DNA of 64,000 bases from Lachnospiraceae bacterium AC2029 (GCA_000703065.1 JNLK01000001.1:1178001-1242000); one strand, 5' to 3'; shown: positions 17,953-26,693, counted from the stretch's first letter. Program-made: numbers and translations. The notes: generated by a model from the letters alone, not told the origin.

Positions 17953-18003
17953 GGGCTATCGCATGATGCAGCAGTCGGTGCTGCATCTGCGACAGCCCTT
18001 TTC
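17953..18003 (+). terminator. Strong rho-independent terminator
   Basis: GGGCTATCGCATGATGCAGCA pairs imperfectly with TGCTGCATCTGCGACAGCCC, then TTTTCTGATTTTT. It serves the truncated plus-strand gene and may also act on the minus strand after the gene at 18028. Confidence 0.75.
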
Positions 18004-18027
18004 TGATTTTTCCGGATGACGGAAATC

Positions 18028-19005
18028 TCATGACCAACTGTTGAATCGCACTCTTTCTGAGAAAGACTTTTTGCTCGGCGCGTGGAACTCATCTTCCGCC
18101 TTTCCTACAGGAAGCAGGCATACAACATCATAGTCTCCCGGGACATTCAGGACAGAAGCAATCTTATCGCAGATTCTGTCATCATCTGTGATGTGGCCTT
18201 CGTACCAGCAGCTCTGGTATCCGAGTTCGACAATGGCAAGTAGCATATTCTCGATAGCAGCAGAATAATCCTGAACAGCAAAGCACCTATCCCTGTATGC
18301 GTTGATTTTCCTTGTCAGAACAACTATCATAGCAGGAGCAGTCTCTGCAACCGGAGGATCTATCTCGGCCTTTACCCGGGCAAGGACCTCAGGATCATTG
18401 ACAATGATCACATCGGTAGTCTGTTTATTGCATCCTGACGGTGCATTTATCCCTGCTCTTGCTATCGTTTTAAGGTCTTCTTCAGGTACTTCTTCCTGCA
18501 AGTATGTCCCGCGGTAACTGTGGCGTGCCTCTATCGTATTTACTGCACTTTTCAAAGACATCACATAGATCTGACAAGGATTTGCTTCATCCCAGTAATC
18601 CGGTAATACTTCAAGTTCTTTGAATCCAAGGCTCTTATAGAATTCATTGGTTATGTCATAGTCCTCATATACACCTGAGCGAACTGTCTTAACCTGGATG
18701 AATTCATACCCTTTCCTTACAGCATAATCTTTAGCTTCCTCGAAAAGTCTCCTTCCTGTTCCCTTTCTGTGACTCTCCTTGCGGACTCCCATTACAGCAA
18801 GTTCCATTGTCTCTTTTCCGGTCTCTTTAAGGCAAAGAAAGCCCTCAATAATATCTTCATCGACAGACGCCCAGAAAGGCTGTCCTGCCGAATCTGCGAT
18901 ATACTTTTCCCGGCTCTCTTCTACTTCAAACCAATCTGTCAGGGATTCAAGAATTTCTCTTGCGATCCTTCTTTTTTCATCAGCAGTTTCTATAAATCTG
19001 ATCAT
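18028..19005 (-). CDS. GNAT-nitroreductase fusion
   Basis: 325 residues. Residues 1-150 form a GNAT acetyltransferase (GVRKESHRKGTGRRLFEEA acetyl-CoA loop, FYKSLGFKE). Residues ~160-325 are a small FMN nitroreductase (IEARHSYRGTYLQEEVPEED, APSGCNKQTTD, AIENMLLAIVELGYQSCW, VCLLPVGKAEDE). Such fusions may detoxify or modify small molecules. The substrate is unknown. CAGGAG precedes the ATG. Confidence 0.85.
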   Translation of the reverse strand: MIRFIETADEKRRIAREILESLTDWFEVEESREKYIADSAGQPFWASVDEDIIEGFLCLKETGKETMELAVMGVRKESHRKGTGRRLFEEAKDYAVRKGYEFIQVKTVRSGVYEDYDITNEFYKSLGFKELEVLPDYWDEANPCQIYVMSLKSAVNTIEARHSYRGTYLQEEVPEEDLKTIARAGINAPSGCNKQTTDVIIVNDPEVLARVKAEIDPPVAETAPAMIVVLTRKINAYRDRCFAVQDYSAAIENMLLAIVELGYQSCWYEGHITDDDRICDKIASVLNVPGDYDVVCLLPVGKAEDEFHAPSKKSFSERVRFNSWS

Positions 19006-19153
19006 TTGTTCTCCTGTTCTGTGGAATCCGGGTAATCCCAGAATCCTCCCTTATGAAAATTCTCAATACCCAAAGGCTTTGCTGTCAGCTTTTAACCCTA
19101 TAAGCAAGACGTCCCCCGCCTCCAAGGCGGTGGGATGAATTGCCAATCAGCGC

Positions 19154-19182
19154 TTGAAAGTCGAACGCATGTTTGGTATAAT
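19154..19182 (+). promoter_or_regulatory. tnpB promoter with LexA-type box
   Basis: TTGAAA (19154-19159), 17 bases, TATAAT (19177-19182). CGAACGCATGTTTG at 19162-19175 matches the LexA operator pattern CGAACRNRYGTTYG. The ATG lies 7 bases after the -10, so the mRNA would be leaderless. Confidence 0.65.
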
Positions 19183-19188
19183 AAATGT

Positions 19189-20331
19189 ATGAATAAAGCA
19201 CTCAAATACAGATTATACCCAACAAAAACACAGATGCAGATGTTTGCCAAGACCTTCGGCTGTTGCCGTAAGGTTTGGAATCTTATGCTGTCAGAAAAGG
19301 TAGAAGCCTATAGGAATACCGGTAAGTTTGTCGTTGTAACTCCTGCCAAGTATAAGACAGATTACCCATTTCTAAAGGAAGTAGACAGCCTGGCATTGGC
19401 CAATACTCAACTGAATCTGCAGAAGGCATTTCGCAATTGCTTCAGCAAAACGCGGAAGAAACGTAATGCTTTTCCAAAGTATAAGTCCGCAAAACACAGT
19501 CGCAAGTCGTACACCACGAATAATCAGAAAGGAACTGTTGCTATCCTTGGAAACTCTATACGATTACCGAAGGTTGGTGTTGTAAGGGCGGTAATCCATC
19601 GTATGCCGGATCCGGATTGGAGACTGAAGTCCGTAACTATATCACAGGATTGTGATGGTAAGTATTTCGCGTCTGTGTTGTTTGAGTATGAATCTACATC
19701 GGTGGAACCAGTACTATGCACTGAAAATGCTATAGGGTTGGATTATTCATCAAAATCTCTATATGTGGATAGTGATGGAAATCATGGCAGCCACCATAAG
19801 TATTATCAGGAAAGTCAAAAGCGTCTTGCAAAAGAACAACGCAGACTATCTCGTAGGATTGGTTCGAGAAAAGGTGAATCCAAATCATCCAATTATCTGA
19901 AACAGTTGCATAAAATAAACAAAATACACAAACATATATCCAACCAGCGGAAAGATCAGCTGCACAAACTGTCAACAGGGATAGCCAACCGGTATGACAT
20001 CGTCTGTGTCGAATCATTGAACATGAAGTCTCTGGCCAATAAGAGCTTTGGCAACGGCAGAGCTACGTTGGATAACGGTTATGGAATGTTTCTCGGCATG
20101 TTGGAATACAAACTGTCCGACCGCGGGAAATGTCTGGTTCGGGTAGACAAATGGTTTCCAAGTAGTCAGCTTTGCCATTGTTGTGGGACCATAAATCCGT
20201 TGACCAAAAAGCTTGATGTTCGGAAATGGACATGTCCTGCTTGTGGTGAAACGCATGATCGCGATATCAATGCAGCCAAAAACATCCTAACGGAAGGTCT
20301 GCGCATCTATAAACAACAGTTTGTCGCCTAA
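19189..20331 (+). CDS. tnpB: TnpB RNA-guided nuclease of an IS605-type element
   Basis: 380 residues, beginning MNKALKYRLYPTKTQ as in the family. RuvC catalytic residues: Asp in GLDYSSKSLYVD, Glu in VCVESLNMKSLA, Asp in THDRDINAAKNI. A zinc ribbon CHCCG...CPACG lies before the last motif. All key residues are present, so the nuclease could be active with its omega RNA encoded at the 3' end. There is no ribosome-binding site. The start 7 bases after the -10 implies a leaderless message. Confidence 0.9.
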   Translation: MNKALKYRLYPTKTQMQMFAKTFGCCRKVWNLMLSEKVEAYRNTGKFVVVTPAKYKTDYPFLKEVDSLALANTQLNLQKAFRNCFSKTRKKRNAFPKYKSAKHSRKSYTTNNQKGTVAILGNSIRLPKVGVVRAVIHRMPDPDWRLKSVTISQDCDGKYFASVLFEYESTSVEPVLCTENAIGLDYSSKSLYVDSDGNHGSHHKYYQESQKRLAKEQRRLSRRIGSRKGESKSSNYLKQLHKINKIHKHISNQRKDQLHKLSTGIANRYDIVCVESLNMKSLANKSFGNGRATLDNGYGMFLGMLEYKLSDRGKCLVRVDKWFPSSQLCHCCGTINPLTKKLDVRKWTCPACGETHDRDINAAKNILTEGLRIYKQQFVA

Positions 20332-20475
20332 TGCGATAAATATATGGTAGGGATGGAATAGCCCGAACCTTACGCCTGTGGACATCGTGTAAGACTTCTA
20401 TAACGAATATCGTTGACGAAGCTGTGGTGGTTGAAACAGGAAGCTCCGACCTCTATAGGTCGGGGTAGTTCACTC
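20300..20475 (+). ncRNA. Omega RNA (reRNA) of TnpB
   Basis: The end of tnpB and the following 145 bases form the expected scaffold. It ends with GAAGCTCCGACC-CTATA-GGTCGGGG and TTCAC at the right end. The bases from about 20476 on (TCTTCCGATTTTATG region) would be the guide taken from flanking DNA. Inferred from the family; the 5' boundary is not known. Confidence 0.6.
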
Positions 20476-20520
20476 TTCCGATTTTATGTTCCAACAATCA
20501 TCCCGACAAACGAGAATTTG
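20476..20520. repeat. 45-bp dispersed repeat, copy 1
   Basis: Nearly identical to 28729-28772 (one indel and a few changes). Its core is CAATCATCCCGACAAACGAG. It encodes the last residues of the esterase gene and its stop. In copy 2 it lies just after the HIT gene's stop. Confidence 0.75.
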
Positions 20521-21289
20521 TGCGCGGGCTATAAAACCGGAGATAAGTTTCCATGTTAAATCTTATGTAGTCACCACTGTGATGACCCTCAAACACATGA
20601 TTTTGCACATCGGCTCCGTTCTGTCGCAGCAATTGAAACAGTTTTTCACATGCGCGATAGAACTGCCCCTCATCTTCTTTTCCATCGTCCAGGAATACTT
20701 GCAAATCATCAAAAACCGTCTGCTTCGCAATAGAAATTGGGTCGTTTTTTAGCCACATCGTTTCATCCGCGAAATAGCACTCATCTTCGTCTGCGTAGGA
20801 CAAGTCAATGGCCGGCATATGCCCGCCGATTTTGGAAAACAATCCCTGGTGCCTCAACCCTATACTTAAGGCAGTGTATCCTCCGGAGGAAATGCCACCG
20901 ATATATCTTGCCGAGCGATCTCTGATGGTATGAAATGTATTGTCGACAAACGGTATGAGTTCGTCCAGCAGATAATCTTCATACCGCCCTTTGTGGACGA
21001 CGCCATATTTGCCTTTAACCTCTCGATAAAGCACGGAAGAGTTAATCCCCCTGCTGTTGTCCAAATTCGGGCATACCACAATCAGGGGCTGTATTTCTCC
21101 TACCTCAACCATGGCATCTGCTATCTTCTCCATTCCAAGCCACTGAAGAAGGCTTTCGTTTCCTGTTCTTCCATGAAAGAAATACAGAACCGGCAGGGCA
21201 CTTGTATCATCAACAGCTGGACGATAAATCGCCAGATTCATTTTCTTACCGAGGATTCGGCTGTCGATTGTTTTTGTAACTAAGCTCAT
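20498..21289 (-). CDS. Esterase D-type alpha/beta hydrolase
   Basis: 263 residues. Alpha/beta hydrolase of the putative-esterase group: LYFFHGRTGNE oxyanion loop, IGGISSGGYTALS with nucleophile Ser, a likely Asp in FLDDGKEDEG and His in FEGHHSGDYI. Probably cytoplasmic; it lacks a signal peptide. The last seven residues come from a 45-bp repeat found also at 28729, so the natural C-terminus may have been altered. The ribosome site is weak. Confidence 0.8.
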   Translation of the reverse strand: MSLVTKTIDSRILGKKMNLAIYRPAVDDTSALPVLYFFHGRTGNESLLQWLGMEKIADAMVEVGEIQPLIVVCPNLDNSRGINSSVLYREVKGKYGVVHKGRYEDYLLDELIPFVDNTFHTIRDRSARYIGGISSGGYTALSIGLRHQGLFSKIGGHMPAIDLSYADEDECYFADETMWLKNDPISIAKQTVFDDLQVFLDDGKEDEGQFYRACEKLFQLLRQNGADVQNHVFEGHHSGDYIRFNMETYLRFYSPRTNSRLSG

Positions 21290-21541
21290 ATTAACAAACT
21301 CCGATTTGCTTATTCATTATCCTGTAATATAATATGTATTCTAACATAATTCTTGACAAAAACAACGGGATTACGTCTAGTCAAAACAAGCTGAACAGTG
21401 GATTTTGCCATTATCCAGCTTGTTAATTATCTTAGGATATCTCATTTACAGAAAAACTTTCACACGCTCGTTTCTTAACCCGGATTTTCTCTTTCTCTCA
21501 CATCCCGGTCAAAGAAAAACCGTAGGTTTAACCCCTATACG
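21290..21541. other. Intergenic stretch without clear gene
   Basis: Between the esterase start and the terminator at 21542. It is AT-rich near 21330-21350, which may hold the esterase promoter. I found no convincing ORF or repeat. On the minus strand a frame between the MerR stop and the terminator (about 21575-21670) looks weakly protein-like but has no start. Confidence 0.4.
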
Positions 21542-21572
21542 AAAAAAGACCTGCAGGTTTCCCCACAGGTCT
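21542..21572 (-). terminator. Terminator of the MerR/TipAS gene
   Basis: Minus strand AGACCTG-tggggaaacctg-CAGGTCT followed by TTTTTT. It lies about 100 bp after the stop at 21671. Confidence 0.8.
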
Positions 21573-21670
21573 GTCGAACATCCGTTATTTCTTCCGCAAT
21601 AGCATAAACACCAATCGGAATAAACTGAACTATTGCGTAATCGATGCCAGGTCCGTGCCTGATATATAGA

Positions 21671-22396
21671 TCATCCGCAGTAGATCTGTATCGCTCGTTG
21701 AGTAAATTCAGCAGTTCCTTCTCCGCCTATCTTATCAATATTCTCGGTGAATTCTCCGCCACCGGCATACATCTTACCAAGGCCGGAAAGAATTTCATTC
21801 GTACACTGATAATAATGCCCGGAAATAAAGTTCTGCAGCTTCTTTACCTGATCCTGAACTTCTAAAGATGCAGGATCCTGATCTTTCATCGCTCCGAACT
21901 CTTCAAAGATCTTCATAAAATCGGCCATCATTCTTTTTTCTTCGTTCTTTGACCGCTTCCCGTTCTTCTCTTCGAATTCCTTATATTCCGGAGTATTGCC
22001 CCACTGCTCTTTTGCGCGCTTAGCATATTCGTCTAATTTACTTGAATCAAATGCTGTAAAATCCAAATGTCTCACTCCTCTCAGTTTTAAACCACGGCAC
22101 ATACTGATCAGATTTTCAATATGTTCCTTCTTTAATTCAAGAAGTTCTATCTGCTGATCAAGTGCCAATCCTTTGTCAAAATCAGATCTGGTTACGATAT
22201 CCTTGATATCCTTAAGCGGAAACTCAAGCTCACGAAACAGTAAAATCTGCCCCAGTCTCTCCAGCGCCGCATCGTCATACAGCCTGTATCCCGACTCGGT
22301 ATACTCCGTCGGTTTTAAGAGTCCTATCTTATCGTAATACTGCAGTGTGCGTATACTCACTCCTGTCAGCTTACTCACTTCATTAACTGTCTTCAT
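21671..22396 (-). CDS. MerR-family regulator with TipAS domain
   Basis: 241 residues, starting at 22396 (GAAGGAG 10 bases upstream). N-terminal winged helix KTVNEVSKLTGVSIRTLQYY, a dimerising coiled coil, then a TipAS-like ligand domain (~110-241, ending TQRAIQIYCG). TipA-type proteins bind thiopeptides or other lipophilic drugs and activate MerR-type promoters. Its own promoter has the stretched spacer typical of that control, so it is probably autoregulated. It has no obvious efflux gene next to it. Confidence 0.9.
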   Translation of the reverse strand: MKTVNEVSKLTGVSIRTLQYYDKIGLLKPTEYTESGYRLYDDAALERLGQILLFRELEFPLKDIKDIVTRSDFDKGLALDQQIELLELKKEHIENLISMCRGLKLRGVRHLDFTAFDSSKLDEYAKRAKEQWGNTPEYKEFEEKNGKRSKNEEKRMMADFMKIFEEFGAMKDQDPASLEVQDQVKKLQNFISGHYYQCTNEILSGLGKMYAGGGEFTENIDKIGGEGTAEFTQRAIQIYCG

Positions 22397-22424
22397 GGCT
22401 ATCATCTCCTTCACGTGTGATTAC

Positions 22425-22455
22425 ATCATAAACTATTACGTTACGTCATAGTCAA
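22425..22455 (-). promoter_or_regulatory. MerR-type promoter with 19-bp spacer
   Basis: Minus strand TTGACT (22450-22455), 19 bases including ATGACGTAACGTAATA, then TATGAT (22425-22430). The 19-bp spacer is the hallmark of MerR-activated promoters. Confidence 0.75.
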
Positions 22456-22544
22456 GCAAAAATAATAATTCTGCAAAAAAAAATCGGCATCAAATCCATT
22501 TCTGAATTCTTTGCCATTCTTTCATCATCGTTCATATCCGAACC

Positions 22545-22961
22545 ATGATTGAGCAGGGAATCCATGTATCTGCACGCGATGAACTCTTCGGACGCGGGGA
22601 CGGTGGACTGACACTGACGCTTCTCCTCCCCGAACTGAAGGACGCATCAAAAAAAGAAAGGCAACAGGCTTTCGCTACCTTTCTGAATGATCTTGATATA
22701 TTTGAGAAATACGGCATGGAAATCCGTCACAGCTTTGCGTTAGATGAGGCCGGCGTCCATGTCAGCTACACACTCCGGCTTTCCTGCCTCATGGCACTAA
22801 GCAGCACCATCAACAAGGCGGAGTATTACATCGCCGGAACCGAGCACAGCGACTGGGATGTAAAAGTCTTTGAAGCCGAATACAGAGAATGCCTTCGGAA
22901 TTATGAGATTGATATCCAGAATGAGCTAAAGAAGAGCTCGTCCGGAAAACGAACGAGCTGA
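22545..22961 (+). pseudogene. Unrecognised protein or fragment
   Basis: 138 codons, MIEQGIHVSARDELFG to ELKKSSSGKRTS. No ribosome site precedes the ATG, and the frame is open 39 bases further upstream without another start, so the front of the gene may be lost. The composition is protein-like (LTLTLLLPELKDASKKER, FEKYGMEIRHSF). I do not know the family. The end overlaps a small hairpin AGCTCGT/ACGAGCT. It lies between the MerR promoter and the palindrome array and may be a remnant of plasmid-like DNA. Confidence 0.4.
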
Positions 22962-22981
22962 TAGCATACCCAACCACATTA

Positions 22982-23347
22982 AATTTCTACCCAGTGGGTA
23001 GAAATTATCCTTCATTCGGCGCAGGAAGTTAGTGCCGGCGGCACTATCTTTTTGGAGCCATTGGCTCCAAATTTCCCTTCATGTCGTTCTGGGGCAATGC
23101 CCCAGAAATTCGATTACGAAAAATACTGTATAGACACCTCTGTTTATCTCCGGAAGTCTGGAGCATTGCATATCCTGTATGAAATTTAGACCCAGTGGGT
23201 CCAACTTTCCGGCTGAATCTACTGCATGCATCTGATACCCGATACTGATAATCATTTTGGAACCATCGGTTCCAACTTTCCCTTCATGTCATTCTGGGGC
23301 ATTGCCCCAGAAATTCTATCAAAATGTTCGGGCCCATTGCCCCCGAA
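22982..23347. repeat. Array of short compensating palindromes
   Basis: Seven near-perfect palindromes with different arm sequences but the same build: arms of 6-12 bp around a 1-3 base centre. Positions: 22982-23006 (TTTCTACCCAgTGGGTAGAAA), 23051-23071 (TTTGGAGCCAtTGGCTCCAAA), 23087-23107, 23189-23201, 23257-23275, 23292-23312 and the imperfect 23327-23347. Two are followed by the same AGAAATTC. An eighth lies at 23462-23478 inside the M23 gene start. No ORF is seen here. Confidence 0.8.
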
Positions 23348-23468
23348 AAGCCATGCCAATATGACATTTTGGAGCCATTTCAACTCATGCCAAAAAATGT
23401 GAAGCCCCGACAAGCAACGCCTCCATGTACATCTCGGGGACCGAGAGTACAGGAGACTGCTTCTGGGG

Positions 23469-23963
23469 GTGCCCCAGACCCCGTCGTTTGGAAAAAGGAA
23501 CGAGCTCTTTTATAATAATGTGGAGAAATTTGAAGTGGATCTCAGGGCGGAGTGCTCTGTGAACACCAGTCTGGGCATTTTCCTTTGGCCTTGTCCATCC
23601 AGTAAGAGTATAACATCCTATTTTGGTAATCGTGTGGCTCCGAAAGCCGGTGCGTCCACGGTTCATAAGGGTATTGACATAGGTACATCCATAGGAGAGT
23701 CGGTTATTGCAGCAGCTGCAGGGAGGGTAACTACTGTCGCATATAGCGGAGCCCGGGGATATTACATTGTAGTGGTTCACGGGAACGGCTATGAAACCTT
23801 GTACCAGCATCTCAGCCGACAGGATGTCCGGACAGGAGATATGGTAACGGCTGGCCAGCAGATTGGAGCAGTAGGAGAAACCGGTATCAGCACGGCGCCA
23901 CATCTTCACTTTGAGATTCAGGTGAACGGAACTCCGGTGGATCCGTTGCAGTTTTATGATTAA
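23469..23963 (+). CDS. M23-family peptidase (left copy), no signal peptide
   Basis: 164 codons from a GTG. The frame is open further upstream through the arm boundary, so the true start is uncertain. Residues ~40-160 form a LytM/M23 endopeptidase domain: YFGNR, STVHKGIDIG, GNGYETLYQHLS and the metal motif HLHFEI, all typical of zinc peptidoglycan hydrolases. The first 35 residues (PSFGKRNELFYNNVEKFEVD) do not belong to M23 and look fused on; FEVDLRAE recalls plasmid replication proteins, but weakly. No export signal exists. The right copy at 27686 differs in about a dozen residues; this copy has lost the Asp before HGNG. Confidence 0.7.
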   Translation: MPQTPSFGKRNELFYNNVEKFEVDLRAECSVNTSLGIFLWPCPSSKSITSYFGNRVAPKAGASTVHKGIDIGTSIGESVIAAAAGRVTTVAYSGARGYYIVVVHGNGYETLYQHLSRQDVRTGDMVTAGQQIGAVGETGISTAPHLHFEIQVNGTPVDPLQFYD

Positions 23964-23985
23964 GAGATTGTCAGGATATAGAATG

Positions 23986-24024
23986 CTCGGGTGTCTGTAT
24001 TATCGGCTACTCGAGCTTTTTTTA
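23986..24024 (+). terminator. Terminator after left M23 gene
   Basis: GCTCGGGT pairs with ACTCGAGC around a 14-base loop, followed by TTTTTTT. Confidence 0.8.
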
Positions 24025-24141
24025 TTGTTTTGAAAAATCTTTTTCGGACTGTTGTAGTTCTGCTGTAGATGCCTTGATATACTGCGTTCAGAAACAAACA
24101 AAAACCCCGGACGGGGAAACAAAAACGAGGAGGAAATCAAT

Positions 24142-24612
24142 ATGAAAAAGAAGGAAGAGCGCTCCGAGTACTATTATAAGAGACAGAATGAGTATACACG
24201 TCTCTGTCAAACAAGAAAGATGGTCACCATAACCAACAATGGCGCTTACCACGCTAAGGATATTTGTCTGTATGGCAGAAGAATCCTGGGAGTGTATCCT
24301 GACGGAGAATATCTCCTTGACGAATGGGAGGTGATTGGCAAAGGAAAGTGCCTCCATGGACTGGGTACCCAATCCACGACGTATGACATTGAGGGAACTT
24401 ACGCAGTATTAGCCTTCAGTTTTGATATTACCGCAGGAACCGATTATCCATACAGCGGAGTTTTCTGGAATAATGAAGACGACACAAGTTGGGAAAAAAT
24501 CGACATCAACCTCGACGGTTCCTGCAGAATGGCTGATATCAATATCAAGGTCGGCAATAAGACCGTAGTTGACGAAGAAAACTGCTCATCCCATAAAGAG
24601 TGGACTCCGTAA
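24142..24612 (+). CDS. Small beta-rich protein, left variant without signal peptide
   Basis: 156 residues, with GAGGAGG 9 bases before the ATG. The leader (with hairpin CCCCGgaCGGGG at 24105-24116) and the 3' end are almost identical to the gene at 26806-27510, but the middle differs and the signal peptide is absent. Shared pattern: YGR, GEY/GDY, FSFDI, GTD-PYSG, a GGC/GSC Arg stretch, and the C-terminal NCSSHKEWTP. The family is not recognised. The beta-strand layout faintly recalls aegerolysin-like or other small beta-sandwich proteins. As it cannot be exported by itself, it could be a cytoplasmic partner or a decayed copy. Confidence 0.65.
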   Translation: MKKKEERSEYYYKRQNEYTRLCQTRKMVTITNNGAYHAKDICLYGRRILGVYPDGEYLLDEWEVIGKGKCLHGLGTQSTTYDIEGTYAVLAFSFDITAGTDYPYSGVFWNNEDDTSWEKIDINLDGSCRMADINIKVGNKTVVDEENCSSHKEWTP

Positions 24613-24688
24613 ACGTCTTCCTAAACCAGGCAGAAGTTGATGATGATCAGCAAAAACATTAAAACGCAAGAAAGAAATGAGATCAAAT

Positions 24689-24722
24689 ACTCCCGGCATA
24701 CAGAAAATGCCGGGAGTTTTCC
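24689..24722 (+). terminator. Terminator after left variant gene
   Basis: ACTCCCGGCAT-acagaaa-ATGCCGGGAGT followed by TTTT. The identical structure is inverted at 26694-26729. Confidence 0.85.
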
Positions 24723-24827
24723 GTTGCGTGATTTTGGAACGATTGGGGACGGTTCCGGGACGCCCAGAAGGGTGCATGACAGGATATAGACGTCAATAAT
24801 TATAATATAATGAAAAAGGAGTAAACT

Positions 24828-25115
24828 ATGGAAATCATCAAAACGGAAAATGGAACTGAGGTGACAATGAAGCTGGTGGGCTGGCTGGATACCAAGGCGG
24901 CCCCGGACCTGAAGGACGAGGTTGATAAATTAAAGGAGGGTGATAGTCTGATCCTTGATCTGGCTGAATTGGAATATGTTGCATCCTTCGGACTGAGACA
25001 GTTTGTTGCCACCTATAAGAAGTTGAACGGGAAGATGATGCTTCGGAATGTACCGGATAATATCATGGGTATTCTGAAGACAATGGGTATGGATAAGAGA
25101 ATTCCAATAGAGTAA
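24828..25115 (+). CDS. STAS-domain anti-sigma factor antagonist-like protein
   Basis: 95 residues, one STAS domain: beta strands with LVGWLDTKAAPDLKDEVD, then LILDLAELEYVASFGLRQFV and a C-terminal helix GILKTMGMDKR. In SpoIIAA-type proteins a Ser follows this beta strand; here the region reads YVASFGLR, with Ser in the expected place. AAAGGAG precedes the ATG by 7 bases. It ends 15 bp from the convergent GGDEF gene. Both lie between the inverted arms. Confidence 0.85.
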   Translation: MEIIKTENGTEVTMKLVGWLDTKAAPDLKDEVDKLKEGDSLILDLAELEYVASFGLRQFVATYKKLNGKMMLRNVPDNIMGILKTMGMDKRIPIE

Positions 25116-25130
25116 GGTGTCCATTCGGGT

Positions 25131-26516
25131 TTACTGGTTCTTATTCTTATTCGTATTCGTATAGAAGGAAACCTTTCCTCTGCCGTTCTCCTTGGATTCA
25201 TAGAGAGCGTTATCTGCTCTTTTGAAGAGCTCCTGAGCCTTTATACCCACGCGTCCGAAAGCACATCCCACGCTGCAGGCTATCGCAGGTATTGTCTCAT
25301 CCTCCGAAGTATCATTCAGCTTCCTGAGTATCATTTCTACCTTACGGGTTACCAGATCCTTCATGGAAGAATCGGAACGGATCATTATGACTGCGAATTC
25401 GTCACCGCCAAGCCGGCACACATAGTCCTGGGACCGAAAGCTTGCAAGAAGGATATTTGCTGCTTTTTTGATCACCTTGTCTCCCACATCATGACCATAA
25501 TGATCATTAACTTCTTTGAAGTGATCCAGATCAATGATAAGCAGCGCGGATGTCTCCATATCTACATTGTTGAGGAAGAAATCATAGCCTCTCCGGTTGA
25601 AAAGACCGGTCAGGGGATCGTGGTTTACATCATAATTAAGCTTATTCTCGGTTTCCTTCGTGGTGTAATACATGAGGTTATAATTCTTTGCAAGGAAACG
25701 AACCTCATATGCACCTGACAGCGGGATTTCTTCTTCCCTTCGGATCAGCTCCACACAGTTTCGGAGCGGATTGAATACCAGGATACGGGTGAAAAGAACG
25801 ATGCCCATCATGATACCGATAAGCAGGAATGTCAGGACATGCTCTATAAAGACCTGCTGGCTGAGCTTTGAAGACATTTCATTCTGCATAACATATACAT
25901 CGTGCTCCAGCCTGTCAAGACAGTCGTTCATATCTTCATTGATACGCTGCTTGGCCTTAAGATAGTCCTGATCAAAGAGGATCGTTACAGCAGCATTTTT
26001 CTTATCATTGGGAGGAAGAGCGGCGTCCTTCTCCGAAAGTGTGATATTTCTGATCTCCTGAGGGAAATCATCCACGTTCAAACCATAACCCTCGATGGTG
26101 AGCCTTGCCGAATAGTATTCGATCTTCATGAGATTCAGGGATTCTTCCATACCCATCTCCAACTTCTTGATCACGGAAGAATCGCCGTGGAAATCCTTTA
26201 ATCTGTCAATTGCTTTTTCTCTGCGCTTAACGTTCTTAGCCTCATTAAAATAATTATCCAGATGAGTTCTGTCGCCGGTCACTGCAAAGCATCGGATCTC
26301 TTCGGTAAGATAATCCGAAGCAAGCTTCAGGTCGAAGGAATCCTGACGCCATTGCAGAAGATCCTGGGTAATGGTATGAGTCTCCTTGTACAGGTTGTTT
26401 GTTCTGTTCATGGCATAGATCAGAGCAACGGAAGTGACGACCGCTATTATCAGCATGATAATATTCAGTTTTCTGAGTGATATTCCTCTTTTACTAATTA
26501 CCGAAGAACCTTTCAT
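25131..26516 (-). CDS. Membrane-bound GGDEF diguanylate cyclase
   Basis: 461 residues. Two membrane segments (~15-35 and ~230-255) flank an outer helical sensor of about 190 residues. The C-terminal domain (~300-455) has NHDPLTGLFNRRGYD and the active-site loop CRLGGDEFAVI, so it should make cyclic di-GMP. The second metal Asp in LLIIDLDHFKEVNDHYGHD is present. The I-site RxxD is not obvious. With the STAS gene it forms the centre of the inverted repeat and could change orientation if the arms recombine. Confidence 0.9.
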   Translation of the reverse strand: MKGSSVISKRGISLRKLNIIMLIIAVVTSVALIYAMNRTNNLYKETHTITQDLLQWRQDSFDLKLASDYLTEEIRCFAVTGDRTHLDNYFNEAKNVKRREKAIDRLKDFHGDSSVIKKLEMGMEESLNLMKIEYYSARLTIEGYGLNVDDFPQEIRNITLSEKDAALPPNDKKNAAVTILFDQDYLKAKQRINEDMNDCLDRLEHDVYVMQNEMSSKLSQQVFIEHVLTFLLIGIMMGIVLFTRILVFNPLRNCVELIRREEEIPLSGAYEVRFLAKNYNLMYYTTKETENKLNYDVNHDPLTGLFNRRGYDFFLNNVDMETSALLIIDLDHFKEVNDHYGHDVGDKVIKKAANILLASFRSQDYVCRLGGDEFAVIMIRSDSSMKDLVTRKVEMILRKLNDTSEDETIPAIACSVGCAFGRVGIKAQELFKRADNALYESKENGRGKVSFYTNTNKNKNQ

Positions 26517-26693
26517 AATCTGTCAGCCCCCTTGAAGGGAATATAAGTATTGCTGTTGGTTCAAAAAATAAATCACTAAATCATATTATATCACACAAAA
26601 TCAACAAACTGCATAATTTTTTTTTCGCCTTGGAACAGCCTTCCTGTATGACAGGGGAAATGGAACCGTCCCCAATCGTTCCAAAATCACGCA

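Larger units (their letters stand above)
19096..20475 (+). mobile_element. IS200/IS605-type element carrying only tnpB
   Basis: The left end has the hairpin CCCCCGCCTCCAAGGCGGTGGG-type fold at 19113-19134. The right end carries the usual CTCCGACC..GGTCGGGG hairpin closing with TTCAC at about 20473. TnpB lies between. There is no Y1 transposase, so movement would need TnpA in trans. Exact ends are inferred from the hairpins. Confidence 0.75.
23405..24755 (+). repeat. Left arm of a large inverted duplication
   Basis: It is highly similar, in inverted orientation, to 26662-28240. The match runs from ACAAGCAACG(C/T)CTCCATG to GATTGGGGACGGTTCC. It contains an M23 gene, a terminator, a leader with CCCCGgaCGGGG, and a small gene whose middle has diverged strongly while both edges are conserved. 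Confidence 0.85.
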
